A DNA stretch of 64,000 bases from Solirubrobacter sp963736505 (GCA_963736505.1 CAVTOZ010000005.1:124001-188000), one strand, 5' to 3'; positions 17,091 to 25,956 are shown, counted from the first letter of the stretch. Made by a program: numbers and translations. Notes: generated from the sequence alone by a model not told the origin.

Positions 17091-17885
17091 ATGGGCATCT
17101 CCGCACCTACGGCCCCCGCACCGCTCGACCGCGCCCTCCGTCAGCGGGAGGACGTCCGGCTGATGCGCCTCGTCCAGACCGGCGACGGGCATGCGCGCGA
17201 CGAGCTGATCGAGCGCTACATGCCGCTGGCCCGCTCGCTGGCGCTCCGCTACCGGCGCGCCTCCGAGCCGCTCGACGACCTGATCCAGGTCGCCTCCGTC
17301 GGCCTCGTGAAGGCCGTCGACCGCTGGGACCCCGAGCGCGGGCTCGCGTTCTCCTCCTACGCGGTGCCGACGATCCTCGGCGAGCTGCGGCGCTACTTCC
17401 GCGACTCGACCTGGGACGTGCGCCCGGCGCGCGACCTGCAGGAGCTGTGCCTGGCGGTCGAGGAGGCGCGCGAGAAGCTGTGGGGCGAGCTCGGGCGCTC
17501 GCCGACCGTCGGCGACCTCGCGCAGCGGCTCGACCGCTCGCCCGAGGAGATCATCGACGCGCTGCAGGCGACCGAGGGGCGCTCGCTGCGATCGCTCGAC
17601 GCGCCCGTGCACGACGAGGACAACGACTCCGCCGCCGCCGGCGATCTGCTGGGCGGCCCGGACGAGGAGTTCGCCCGCGTCGAGGCGGCGGTGACGCTGG
17701 AGCGGCTCACGAGCGTGCTCGACGAGCGCGCTCAGCACATCCTGCGGCTGCGCTTCCAGGACGACCTGCTGCAGTCGGAGATCGCCGAGATCGTCGGCTG
17801 CTCGCAGATGCACATCTCGCGCATCATCCGATCCTCGCTGGAGAAGCTCGGCGCCTACGGCAGCGGCATGAAGGCGGACGAATGA
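17091..17885 (+). CDS. SigB/SigF-type RNA polymerase sigma factor
   Basis: 264 residues. Region 2 (ERYMPLARSLALRYRR, DDLIQVASVGLVKAVDRWD, FSSYAVPTILGELRRYFRD), region 3 with GRSPTVGDLAQRL, and region 4 ending QSEIAEIVGCSQMHISRII are those of group 3 SigB/F/G factors. The ATG at 17091 is preferred over a GTG at 17058. A GGGTAC hexamer at 17075-17080 could be a SigF-type -10 box, but no good -35 is seen. The next ORF overlaps by ATGA. STAS antagonists occur at 19090, 26012 and 33227. Confidence 0.93.
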   Translation: MGISAPTAPAPLDRALRQREDVRLMRLVQTGDGHARDELIERYMPLARSLALRYRRASEPLDDLIQVASVGLVKAVDRWDPERGLAFSSYAVPTILGELRRYFRDSTWDVRPARDLQELCLAVEEAREKLWGELGRSPTVGDLAQRLDRSPEEIIDALQATEGRSLRSLDAPVHDEDNDSAAAGDLLGGPDEEFARVEAAVTLERLTSVLDERAQHILRLRFQDDLLQSEIAEIVGCSQMHISRIIRSSLEKLGAYGSGMKADE

Positions 17886-18043
17886 GACTCGAGATCCCAG
17901 GGCCCGTCGAACCGGCCGACCCGGTCGTGCCGGACGAGCCCTCGATCCCGACCGATCCCGTGCCGTCGCCCGAGGCCCCGGAGCCGGTGGACCCGAACCC
18001 GCCGCAGCCCGACGGCCCCGAAGTGCCTCACCCGGACGAGTAG
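17882..18043 (+). CDS. Small Pro/Asp/Glu-rich protein
   Basis: 53 residues, almost entirely Pro, Asp, Glu and Val, with PxP repeats; acidic and disordered. Its ATG overlaps the stop of the sigma-factor gene (ATGA), so it would be translated by coupling. No family is known to me. The C-terminal 5 codons overlap the convergent topoisomerase gene. It may be real, or an accidental open frame in GC-rich DNA. Confidence 0.4.
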   Translation: MRLEIPGPVEPADPVVPDEPSIPTDPVPSPEAPEPVDPNPPQPDGPEVPHPDE

Positions 18044-19047
18044 GCGTCGATCAGATCGAGGACGGCCTCCTCGATCTCGCGCTGGTGGATCGCCAGCTCG
18101 GCCCCGTCCTGGACGGCGCGCTCGAGCACCTCGCGATCCAGCACGTCGCCGCCCTGGTAGGCGTCGAAGACGCGCGGGTCGATGTAGGACGCACGGCAGA
18201 CCGCGGGCGTGTTGCCGAGGTAGCGGGCGGTCTCCTTGACCGCGCGCGTGATCGACGCCTTCTTGCTCGTCGCCGCGCCGGACACCGAGAGCGCGACGGC
18301 GGCCAGCACGGTCGCGTTCCAGGTGCGGAAGTCCTTGGCCGAGAAGTCGGCGCCCGTCGCCTCCTTGACGTAGAGGTTGATGTCGGGCGAGCGCAGGTCG
18401 TGCCAGCGCCGGCGCTCGCGGTAGGCGAGCAGCTCCGGGCCGCCTCCGCGGCGGCGCTTGAGCGTCGCGACGATCTCCGTGACGAGCGGGTCGACGACCG
18501 CCTGCACGCGCCGCTGGCCGCTCTTGGCCGGGTAGTCGAAGACCATCGTGCCGTCGGGCTCGAGCGCGACGTGCTCCTTGCGGATCGTCGCCAGCCCGTA
18601 GGACTCGTTCGTGACCGCGTACTGCTCGGTGCCGATGCGGAAGAAGCCGCGGTCCAGCAGCCGCACGGAGGCCGCCAGCACGCGCTCGCGCGAGACCTCG
18701 CGGGTCATCGCGAGATCGGCCTGCGCGCGCTCGCGCAGCGACGGCAGGGCGCGCGCGAAGCTCGTCATCTCGTCGAACTTCTCGGCGTCGCGGCGCAGGC
18801 GCCAGGCGTCGTGGTAGCGGTACTGCTTGCGCCCGGCCGCGTCGATCCCCGTCGCCTGCAGGTGGCCCCTGGGGTCCGAGCAGATCCACACCGACCGCCA
18901 GGCGGGCGGGATGCCGAGCTCGGCGATCCGGGTCAGCGTGTCCGGGTCCGTGACCCGCGCGCCGGCGTCGTAATAGGCGAAGCCCCGCCCCGCCCGGCGA
19001 CGTTCGATCCCGGGCCCGGAGCAGTCGGAGCGACGCAACCTCGACAT
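18028..19047 (-). CDS. DNA topoisomerase IB (poxvirus-type)
   Basis: 339 residues. IPPAWRSVWICSDPRGHLQATG and GRKQYRYHDAWR in the N-terminal half, then FDYPAKSGQ, the catalytic RRR/ELLAYR region, DFSAKDFRTWNATV and the late NTPAVCRASYIDPRV with the nucleophilic tyrosine define bacterial/poxvirus-like type IB topoisomerases, which relax supercoils through a 3'-phosphotyrosine. ATG at 19047. It converges on the Pro-rich ORF. A type IA TopB is also encoded at 45889. Confidence 0.93.
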   Translation of the reverse strand: MSRLRRSDCSGPGIERRRAGRGFAYYDAGARVTDPDTLTRIAELGIPPAWRSVWICSDPRGHLQATGIDAAGRKQYRYHDAWRLRRDAEKFDEMTSFARALPSLRERAQADLAMTREVSRERVLAASVRLLDRGFFRIGTEQYAVTNESYGLATIRKEHVALEPDGTMVFDYPAKSGQRRVQAVVDPLVTEIVATLKRRRGGGPELLAYRERRRWHDLRSPDINLYVKEATGADFSAKDFRTWNATVLAAVALSVSGAATSKKASITRAVKETARYLGNTPAVCRASYIDPRVFDAYQGGDVLDREVLERAVQDGAELAIHQREIEEAVLDLIDAYSSG

Positions 19048-19089
19048 CACGTTGCTCTTCCCACCCCGCGTCCGGTTTAGGCTTGCGCC

Positions 19090-19428
19090 GTGTCGAGGTT
19101 CGGGTTCGAGTCGGAGCAGCGTGGCGCGGTCGCGTTCGTGACGCTGCGCGGCGAGCTGGACCTGCTCTCGACGTCGGATCTGGAGCCCGAGCTGGAGCGT
19201 CTCGCGCAGGAGCCGGGCGTCGAGGTGATCGCGCTCGACCTGCGCGAGCTGGAGTTCCTGGACTCCAGCGGCCTGCGGCTGGTCGTGCTGACCGAGCGGG
19301 CGCTGCGCGAGTGCGGCGGCCGGCTCGTGCTCGTCCGCGGCGCTCAGCCGGTCCAGCGCGTGTTCGAGATCACACGGATGACGGAACGGCTGGAGTTCGT
19401 GGACGCTCCGGAGCACGTGCACCGTTGA
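19090..19428 (+). CDS. STAS-domain anti-sigma factor antagonist
   Basis: 112 residues, SpoIIAA/RsbV-like. VTLRGELDLLSTSDLEPEL and ELEFLDSSGLRLVV are the hallmark segments; the serine in DSSG is the site phosphorylated by RsbW/SpoIIAB kinases. It binds the kinase when unphosphorylated and frees the sigma factor. GTG start preceded by a TAGGCT-like -10. Its 3' end overlaps the convergent desaturase gene by about 59 nt. Confidence 0.92.
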   Translation: MSRFGFESEQRGAVAFVTLRGELDLLSTSDLEPELERLAQEPGVEVIALDLRELEFLDSSGLRLVVLTERALRECGGRLVLVRGAQPVQRVFEITRMTERLEFVDAPEHVHR

Positions 19429-20572
19429 CCGGCGGCGTGTAGGGCCCCGGCTTCGGGCGCGGCTTGCCGCCAGGGAACGCCAGCCGCGCGATCGTGCGCT
19501 GGACCATGCCCCACTGCTTGAAGAACGGGCCGGTGTTGTACGGCAGCCGGTAGCGGGCGCAGATGTCGCGCACGCGCGGCGCGATCTCGCCGTAGCGCGT
19601 GCTCGGCATGTCCGGGAACAGGTGGTGCTCGACCTGGTAGCCGAGGTTGCCGCTGATCACGTGGAACAGCGGGCCGCCCTCGATGTTGGCGGCGCCGATC
19701 AGCTGGCGCACGTAGCGCGCGCCGCGCGACTCGTCCTCGGTCTCGGCGATCGAGAACGTGTACGTCTGATCCGGGAAGTGGCCGCAGAAGATGATCGCGT
19801 GCGACCACAGGTTGCGCACGACGTTGGCGGCGACGTCCGCCCACAGCGTGGCCATGTACGCGCGCCTGAAGCCGGGCTCGCGGCCGAGCGCCCTGCGCAC
19901 GCCGGCCGTGATCGCGGCGCTCAGCGCCGGCCACGCGACGTAGTCCTTCTGGATCTGCGTGCGCGCCTTTCCGGCGATCCCCTTCAACTCGGCGCGCAGC
20001 TCGGCCTTGGACTTCTCGCCCGCTCGGATGGCGTCCACGTCGAGGTCGTGCAGCGCCACGCCCCACTCGAACAGCGCCATCAGGATGACGTTGTAGACCG
20101 GCTGCAGCAGGTAGACCGGGTGCCACGGCTGCTGCGGGTCGATCCGCATGATGTCGTAGCCGAGGTCGCGGTCCTTGCCGCGGATGTTCGTGTACGTGTG
20201 GTGGATGTAGTTGTGCGAGTGCTTCCACGCCTTCGAGGTCGACGCCGTGTCCCAGTCCCACGCCGTCGAGTTGATCACCGGGTCGTTCATCCAGTCCCAC
20301 TGGCCGTGCAGGACGTTGTGGCCGATCTCCATGTTCTCGAGGATCTTCGCCAGCGAGAGCGTGGCGACGCCGGCCGCCCAGGCGGGCTTGAAGCGGGCGC
20401 CGACGAGTAGCGCGCGGCCGATCAGGCCGAGCCGGCGGTGCAGGTCGATGATGCCGCGGATGTACGCGGCGTCGCGGTCGCCGAGGTCGGCCTGGATCTC
20501 CTCGTGGAGCGCGTCGAACTCGCGCCCGAGCGCCTCGATCTGCTCGTCGGACAGCTGCTGCAACGGGTTCAT
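19370..20572 (-). CDS. Membrane fatty acid desaturase (DesA3-like)
   Basis: 400 residues. Three His clusters of integral membrane acyl desaturases are present: GHNVLHGQ, HSHNYIHHTYTN and QVEHHLF, with membrane segments between. The arrangement resembles mycobacterial DesA3 acyl-CoA desaturase, and the gene immediately upstream is a flavin-type ferredoxin reductase, like the DesA3/Rv3230c pair. The ATG overlaps that gene's stop by ATGA. It probably introduces a double bond into long acyl chains. Confidence 0.9.
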   Translation of the reverse strand: MNPLQQLSDEQIEALGREFDALHEEIQADLGDRDAAYIRGIIDLHRRLGLIGRALLVGARFKPAWAAGVATLSLAKILENMEIGHNVLHGQWDWMNDPVINSTAWDWDTASTSKAWKHSHNYIHHTYTNIRGKDRDLGYDIMRIDPQQPWHPVYLLQPVYNVILMALFEWGVALHDLDVDAIRAGEKSKAELRAELKGIAGKARTQIQKDYVAWPALSAAITAGVRRALGREPGFRRAYMATLWADVAANVVRNLWSHAIIFCGHFPDQTYTFSIAETEDESRGARYVRQLIGAANIEGGPLFHVISGNLGYQVEHHLFPDMPSTRYGEIAPRVRDICARYRLPYNTGPFFKQWGMVQRTIARLAFPGGKPRPKPGPYTPPVNGARAPERPRTPAVPSSV

Positions 20573-21648
20573 AGCTCGATCTCCACTCGGCCCTCGGCCG
20601 CGTTGATGCACGTACGGACCTGCTGGCCGTCCTGGCCGCCGACGTCGCCGTTGCGCAGGTCGCGCACGCGGCCGGAGCGCAGCGTCCCGACGCACGTGTG
20701 GCAGATGCCCTCGCGGCAGCCGAACGGCAGCTCCAGGCCGGCCTCCTCGCCGGCGACGAGGATCGGCGTCGCCCCGTCGGCCTCGACCTCGGTGCCGCTG
20801 CCGACGAACGCGATCGTGCCGCCCGCCCCGGTCTCGCCGGTGAGCTTGGGCTGGAAGCGCTCGAGCTGGAGCCGCTCCGCGACGCCCTCGCGCTCCCAGT
20901 GCTCGACGAGCGCGTCGAGGAAGTCGCCCGGGCCGGACACGAACGCGTCGCGCTCGCGCCAGTCGGGGACGAGCTCGGCGATCCGCTCGGGCGTCAGCCG
21001 CTCGTCCTGCGCGGTGTCCTGCTCGTGCAGGCGCACGCCGGCGTGCTCACGCGCCAGCGCGCGCAGCTCGTCGCCGAAGATCACGTCGGCGGGCCCGCGC
21101 GCCGAGTGGACGAGCACCGCGTCGCGCGGCTCGATGCTGCGCAGCATGCTCATGATCGGCGTGATCCCGCTGCCGGCGCTGACGAACAGCAGCCGCTCCG
21201 GCGGCGGCTCCGGGAGCACGAAGTCGCCCTCCACCCCGCCGAGCGAGACGATCGCGCCGGCGCGCAGGCGGCGCACCAGGTACGGCGAGACCTTGCCCTC
21301 GTCGACGTGCTTGACCGTGATGCAGACGCAGCCGTCCGCGCGGCCGGGCTCGGACGTGATCGAGTACGCGCGCCAGTGCCGCACTCCGTCGATGTCGACG
21401 CCGATGCGCAGGTACTGGCCCGGTCGGTGGCCCATCCACGCGTAGCCGGGCTTGATCACGACGGTGGCCGCGTCGGCCGTCTCAGGCTCGATCCGCTCGA
21501 TCCGGCCGCGCAGCTCGCGCGTGGACCAGAGCGGGTTGATCAGCTCGAGGTAGTCGCCCGGGAGCAGCGGCGAGGTGAGCGCCTCGACGGCGCGCAGGAC
21601 GCGCCGCTGCAGCTTCGGGACGTTCGGCGTGGCACCGGTCTCGGGCAT
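20569..21648 (-). CDS. Ferredoxin reductase fused to 2Fe-2S ferredoxin (desaturase partner)
   Basis: 359 residues. An FAD-binding barrel (RPGQYLRIGV, RAYSITSEPG), an NAD(P)-binding domain (LLFVSAGSGITPIMSML) and a C-terminal plant-type 2Fe-2S ferredoxin with CREGICHTC plus a later Cys (QVRTCINA) are present. This is the electron-transfer partner of the downstream desaturase. ATG at 21648 chosen; a GTG three codons upstream is also possible. Confidence 0.92.
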   Translation of the reverse strand: MPETGATPNVPKLQRRVLRAVEALTSPLLPGDYLELINPLWSTRELRGRIERIEPETADAATVVIKPGYAWMGHRPGQYLRIGVDIDGVRHWRAYSITSEPGRADGCVCITVKHVDEGKVSPYLVRRLRAGAIVSLGGVEGDFVLPEPPPERLLFVSAGSGITPIMSMLRSIEPRDAVLVHSARGPADVIFGDELRALAREHAGVRLHEQDTAQDERLTPERIAELVPDWRERDAFVSGPGDFLDALVEHWEREGVAERLQLERFQPKLTGETGAGGTIAFVGSGTEVEADGATPILVAGEEAGLELPFGCREGICHTCVGTLRSGRVRDLRNGDVGGQDGQQVRTCINAAEGRVEIEL

Positions 21649-21790
21649 CGGGCACACGCACGTATGCCCGAATCCGGCGTGTTGGAAGCAGGTTCACGAT
21701 CGAACACACCTTCGCCCTGGGCCTTGCGGCGTGACGCGGCTCGCGGCGCGACGTGCCCCACTGCGGGGTCACGAAACATACGCTCGCGCC

Positions 21791-23617
21791 GTGGGTCTAC
21801 ACGAGCAGCTCGCGAGCGAGCCGCCCGAGCCTGCCGCGCGCGTGCGGCCGCCCGGGCCGCGGCGTCAGGCGACGCCGGCCGAAGCCGTGCTCGCGCTCCA
21901 GGTGAGCGCCGGCAACCAGTCCGTGCAGCGCTACCTCACCCATCCCACGTGGACCCGCGGCTCGTTCGGACGGCCGGCCGCGAAGGCCGCCGAGTGGACG
22001 GAGAACGACAAGGACCCGAAAGGCGAGTACCGGCTCACCGAGGACGGCCAGGACTACCGCTGGAACAAGAAGCGCGGCAAGTGGACGCTCGTGGCCGTCG
22101 CCGAGCCGGAGCCGGTGGCCGTGGTCGAGGAGAAGGCCGAGGAGACGGTCGAAGCCGTGCCCGAGCCCGAGCCCGTCGCCGAGGAGGACGCGAAGCCCGT
22201 CGGCCACTTCACCGACCTCGGCGCGGACTCGACGCTGCCGCTCGGCGGGAGCATGGTCCCCGAGGCGATCCTCGGCGAGGTGTTCGGCTATCTCGACGCC
22301 AAGTCGATGGTCGCCATGCGCCTGATGGACAGCTACTTCCGCGCCTACGGATCGACGGCGCTGCGCAACCACCTGAAGCCGCAACTGGGCGAGAAGCTCG
22401 GCGCGATGTCCTCGCTGGACACGAAGAAGACGCTCGTCAAGCAGTACCACGACGCGATCGCCGAGCGACCTCCGGAGAGCGTCGTCGTCGCCTCCGACCA
22501 GGTCAACGAGAACACCGTCAAGGAGATCTTCGAAGGCTTCCCGAAGGCGGTCACCGTCTACCGCGGCGAGCACGGGAAGGGCGCCGACGCCAAGAAGGAC
22601 AACGTCGACTACAAGACGGTCGAGGGGCCCGACCACAGCGCCACCCCGGACGGTCCGACCGACACGAAGATGCACAACAAGGCCGTCGTCGGGCTCGGCG
22701 CCGAGGGCAAGGGGCAGTTCCTCGTCTCCGGCTCGCCGAACCTGACCAAGTCGGCGATGGAGAACAACACCGAGTCCGCCGCGATCGTGCGCTTCCCCGG
22801 CATCGCGCAGATGTACAAGGAGTACGTCGACCGGATCAAGGGGCGCACGAAGGAGGACGCCAAGTTCAGCGACGCGCTGAAGGGCTTCAACGAGAGCAAC
22901 CCGGTCGGCATCCGCGCCGCGCTCGCCCCGTTCGTCGACATCGGCGAGACGCTCAAGGCGGAGCTCACCGGGGCGGACGAGGTGACCATGCGGATGTACC
23001 TGGTCGGCTCGGTCAAGGACGACGACCCCGTCGACGCGCTGTGCGCGCTCGCCAAGTCCGACCCCGCGGTCAAGGTCTCCGTGATCGTCGACCGCTCGCA
23101 GGCCGAGTCGACGCCCTACATCCGCGCCGCGCTCGAGAAGCTCGAGAAGGCCAACGTGAAGGTCTCCACCGAGAAGGGCAAGGGCGGCGGGATCATGCAC
23201 GACAAGACGATCTTCGCCCACTACCCGAAGACCGAGACGCAGGACGAGCGCCACACCGTGATGATCGGCTCGTCAGGCCTGACCAAGCACGTGGTCAACA
23301 ACTGGAACTACGAGAACCTGCTGATCATCGACGACAAGTCGCTGTTCGACTCGCTCCAGGTCCATCACAAGGCGGCCGAGGCGAAGGGGGACCGCAAGCC
23401 GGGGATCCCGGCGATCCCCCCGAACTCGCCGCTCGGGAAGTGCCTGACCGCGCTCAACACCGTGGTGGGGCCACCCGGCTCGCCGCGCAAGCCGCAGGCG
23501 GACGTCAAGCGGCTGCTCGTGGGCCGGGATCAGAACGCGGCGCTCAAGGACGCGATCGGGCTCGCCGGCATGGTGAAGATCACCGACGGCAGCAAGGTCT
23601 ACATCGGCTACCCGTAG
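21791..23617 (+). CDS. Phospholipase D-like protein with eCIS-type leader and F-box-like segment
   Basis: 608 residues from the GTG at 21791. Residues 32-46 read AVLALQVSAGNQSVQ, the LALQ-x-SAGN-x-V motif seen at the start of many proteins linked to extracellular contractile injection systems. Residues 100-140 are an acidic Pro/Glu/Val linker. Residues 155-198 (VPEAILGEVFGYLDAKSM...) resemble a eukaryotic F-box helix bundle. Two PLD half-sites follow: H295-K297 with GSPNLT and E328, and H470-K472 with GSSGLT and E508, spaced as in a complete HKD pair. PLD enzymes cut phosphodiesters of lipids or nucleic acids. The gene stands alone, convergent with Ku by 3 bp. No injection-system genes are visible. 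Function as a delivered effector is inference; the F-box call is from eye alignment. Confidence 0.75.
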   Translation: MGLHEQLASEPPEPAARVRPPGPRRQATPAEAVLALQVSAGNQSVQRYLTHPTWTRGSFGRPAAKAAEWTENDKDPKGEYRLTEDGQDYRWNKKRGKWTLVAVAEPEPVAVVEEKAEETVEAVPEPEPVAEEDAKPVGHFTDLGADSTLPLGGSMVPEAILGEVFGYLDAKSMVAMRLMDSYFRAYGSTALRNHLKPQLGEKLGAMSSLDTKKTLVKQYHDAIAERPPESVVVASDQVNENTVKEIFEGFPKAVTVYRGEHGKGADAKKDNVDYKTVEGPDHSATPDGPTDTKMHNKAVVGLGAEGKGQFLVSGSPNLTKSAMENNTESAAIVRFPGIAQMYKEYVDRIKGRTKEDAKFSDALKGFNESNPVGIRAALAPFVDIGETLKAELTGADEVTMRMYLVGSVKDDDPVDALCALAKSDPAVKVSVIVDRSQAESTPYIRAALEKLEKANVKVSTEKGKGGGIMHDKTIFAHYPKTETQDERHTVMIGSSGLTKHVVNNWNYENLLIIDDKSLFDSLQVHHKAAEAKGDRKPGIPAIPPNSPLGKCLTALNTVVGPPGSPRKPQADVKRLLVGRDQNAALKDAIGLAGMVKITDGSKVYIGYP

Positions 23618-23620
23618 CGG

Positions 23621-24487
23621 CTAGGCCTTCTCCTTCTCCTTCTCCTTGGCCTTCGAGCGCGAGCCCGACGGCGCCTTGCGCTTGGGCTTGTCGTCGTCGT
23701 CGGAGCGGACGGCGGCCAGGCTCGCCTCGAGGGCGGCCATCAGGTCCGGCACCTTCGCGGGCTCGGGCGCCTCGGGCTGGACGGCGATCTCCTCGCCCTC
23801 CGCCTTGCGCTCGATCAGCTCGAGCACCTTCTCGCGGTACTGGTCCTTGTACTTGCCGGGGTCGAAGTCGTCGGTCAGCGACTCGATCAGCTGGCGCGCC
23901 ATCTTCAGCTCGCGGTCGGACACCTGCAGCTCCTTGGCGTCCGGCAGCCCGTCGAGCTCGTCGGTGCCGACGACCTCGTCGGCGAAGACCATCGTCTCCA
24001 TCACCAGCAGGTCGCCGTCGCGGTGCGGCCGGATCGCGACGAGCTGCTCCTTGGAGCGGATCACCACCCGCGCGATCGCGACCTTGTCGGCCTCGGCCAT
24101 CGCGTTCAGCAGCAGCCCGTAGGCCTTCGCGGCGCCCTTGTCCGGGACGAGGTAGTACGGGTGGTCGTAGAAGATCGGGTCGATCTCCGACTCGTCGACG
24201 AAGTCCTCGATGTCGATCGAGCGCGACTTCTCCGGGTCCAGCGTCTCCAGCTCGTCGGGCGTGATCAGGACGTAGCGGTCGCGCGTGAGCTCGTAGCCCT
24301 TGACGATGTTCTCGTAGGCCACCTCGTCCCCGGTCTCGGGGTCGACGCGCTTCTGCTGGATCCGGTTGCCCGTCTCGCCGTTGAGCTGGTGGAAGCGGAC
24401 AGTCTTCTTCGAGACCGCCGAGTACAGCTTGATCGGCACGTTGACCAACCCGAAGGAGATCGCGCCGCTCCACATCGATCGTGCCAT
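23621..24487 (-). CDS. ku: Ku, non-homologous end joining
   Basis: 288 residues. ARSMWSGAISFGLVNVPIKLY begins the Ku core beta-barrel; RVDPETGDEVAYENIVKGYE, FYDHPYYLVPDKG and ARVVIRSKEQL are conserved. The homodimer encircles DNA ends and recruits LigD. A C-terminal Lys/Glu-rich tail (KAKEKEKEKEKA) is typical of DNA-binding extensions in bacterial Ku. ATG at 24487 chosen (ATG at 24493 also possible). It follows the PE-ligase gene on the same strand with a 28 bp gap, and has its own candidate stress promoter. Confidence 0.96.
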   Translation of the reverse strand: MARSMWSGAISFGLVNVPIKLYSAVSKKTVRFHQLNGETGNRIQQKRVDPETGDEVAYENIVKGYELTRDRYVLITPDELETLDPEKSRSIDIEDFVDESEIDPIFYDHPYYLVPDKGAAKAYGLLLNAMAEADKVAIARVVIRSKEQLVAIRPHRDGDLLVMETMVFADEVVGTDELDGLPDAKELQVSDRELKMARQLIESLTDDFDPGKYKDQYREKVLELIERKAEGEEIAVQPEAPEPAKVPDLMAALEASLAAVRSDDDDKPKRKAPSGSRSKAKEKEKEKA

Positions 24488-24499
24488 AGACACATTCTG

Positions 24500-24524
24500 C
24501 TACCCAGCGCGGCGATCAACCAAC
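24500..24524 (-). promoter_or_regulatory. Candidate SigB/F-type promoter of ku
   Basis: Reading the minus strand: GTTG (24524-24521), 15-nt spacer, GGGTAG (24505-24500), then 12 nt to the ku ATG. The SigF/SigB consensus is GTTT-N14-16-GGGTA. The -35 lies inside the last codons of the ligase gene. Confidence 0.5.
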
Positions 24525-25946
24525 GTCCGCACGCTCCATTGCGACGTCGCGCGGGTCGATGTCGTCGCGCAGGCCCTTGTACGACGGGTGCCGGATCGTC
24601 CCGATCCGCGTGATCTCGGTGTACTCGACGCTCGCCACGAGCACCGGCTCGACGAAGCGCGTGAGCTTGGGCGGCTGGGTCCCCGTGAACGGGCTCGTCT
24701 CGCGCTCCAGCGGCTCCAGCAGGCCCTGCAGGCGCTTGAGCTCGGCGTCGCTGAAGCCGGTGCCGACCTTGCCGGCGAAGCGCAGCTCGTCGCCCTCGTA
24801 GACGCCCATGGCGAGCGCGCCGAGGCGCCCCGCGCGGCCGCCGTCGCCCTTCAGCCAGCCGCCGATCACGACGTCGGCGCGGCGCACGTTCTTGACCTTG
24901 ACCCAGCCGGATGTCCGCCTCCCGGGCAGATACTGGGCGTCCAGGCGCTTGGCGACGATCCCCTCGAGCCGCTGGGCGCGCGAGGCCTCCAGCAGCGCGG
25001 CGCCGTCGCCCGCGTGGTAGGCGGGGACCTGCCACGTCGGGCCGGCGAGCTCCAGCTCGGCCAGCTTCGCGCGGCGCTGCTCGTAGGTCTCGGCGAGCAG
25101 CGAGTGGCCGTCGAGGAACAGCAGGTCGAAGATCACGTACGCGACCGGCTGCGACTGCGAGAGCCGCCGGACCTGCGACTCCGACGTCAGGTGCATCCGC
25201 CCCTGGAGGCGCTCGAAGCTCGGCCGGCCGTCGGCCCCGAACGCGACGATCTCGCCGTCCAGCACCGCCTCGTGCGTGCCGAGCGCGCGGCCGAGCGGGC
25301 GCAGCTCCGGGTAGCGCGACGTGATGTTGTTGGCATTGCGGCTGGCGAGCCGCAGCCGGCCGCCGTCGGCGTAGCCGATCGCGCGCACGCCGTCCCACTT
25401 GATCTCGTACGCCCAGCCGTCGCCCTTGGGCAGCGGGCCGGACTTGGCCAGCATCGGCTGGATCGAGTCCGGCATCGGCTCCCGGTCCGGGTCCTCGGGC
25501 GGGTCCATCCGGTGGATCATCCAGTTGGCCCCGTCGGTGCGGAACAGCACGTAGCGCCCGCGCACGCGTTCGCCGTGCAAGACGACCATCACCTCGTCCT
25601 CGCGGAACTTCTGCAGCTCGTATGTCCCGCGGTCGTAGATCCGCATCGTGCCGGCGCCGTACTCGCCGGCCGGGATGTCGCCGTGGAACTCGAGGTACTC
25701 GAGCGGATGATCCTCGGTCCGCACCGCCAGGTGGTTGCGCTTCGGATCGGCCGGGATCCCGCGTGGGACGGCCCATGAGGCGAGCGTGCCCTCGTGCTCC
25801 AGGCGCAGGTCCCAGTGCATCGAGCGGGCCGAGTGCTCCTGCACGACGAACCGCCGCCGCTCCTCTGCGGCGCCCTCGTCGCCGCCCGGCTCGGGCGTGC
25901 GTTCGAAGTCGCGCTTGTCGCGGTAGCGCCGCAGGCGATCGGGCAT
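24516..25946 (-). CDS. ligD: LigD phosphoesterase-ligase (PE-LIG), ATP-dependent DNA ligase
   Basis: 476 residues. Residues about 25-135 form the 3'-phosphoesterase domain (FVVQEHSARSMHWDLRLE, SWAVPRG, DHPLEYLEFHGDIP, GTMRIYDRGTYE). From about 160 comes the ATP-dependent ligase: EIKWDGVRA with the adenylated lysine, RNANNITSRYPEL, LDGEIVAF, EGIVAKRLD and VKVKNVRRADVVIGGW. The polymerase domain normally in LigD is absent here and encoded at 16072-16977. The ATG at 25946 lies 10 nt after a SigB-like -10. It acts with Ku in end processing and sealing. Confidence 0.95.
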   Translation of the reverse strand: MPDRLRRYRDKRDFERTPEPGGDEGAAEERRRFVVQEHSARSMHWDLRLEHEGTLASWAVPRGIPADPKRNHLAVRTEDHPLEYLEFHGDIPAGEYGAGTMRIYDRGTYELQKFREDEVMVVLHGERVRGRYVLFRTDGANWMIHRMDPPEDPDREPMPDSIQPMLAKSGPLPKGDGWAYEIKWDGVRAIGYADGGRLRLASRNANNITSRYPELRPLGRALGTHEAVLDGEIVAFGADGRPSFERLQGRMHLTSESQVRRLSQSQPVAYVIFDLLFLDGHSLLAETYEQRRAKLAELELAGPTWQVPAYHAGDGAALLEASRAQRLEGIVAKRLDAQYLPGRRTSGWVKVKNVRRADVVIGGWLKGDGGRAGRLGALAMGVYEGDELRFAGKVGTGFSDAELKRLQGLLEPLERETSPFTGTQPPKLTRFVEPVLVASVEYTEITRIGTIRHPSYKGLRDDIDPRDVAMERADVG

Positions 25947-25956
25947 CGCACCTTTG

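Noticed and set aside
20698..24264. Very long open frames (over 1000 codons) running across several genes
   Set aside because: They lie antisense or out of frame to recognisable genes, have Arg/Ala/Pro/Gly-dominated composition, and arise from the high GC content and lack of stops.
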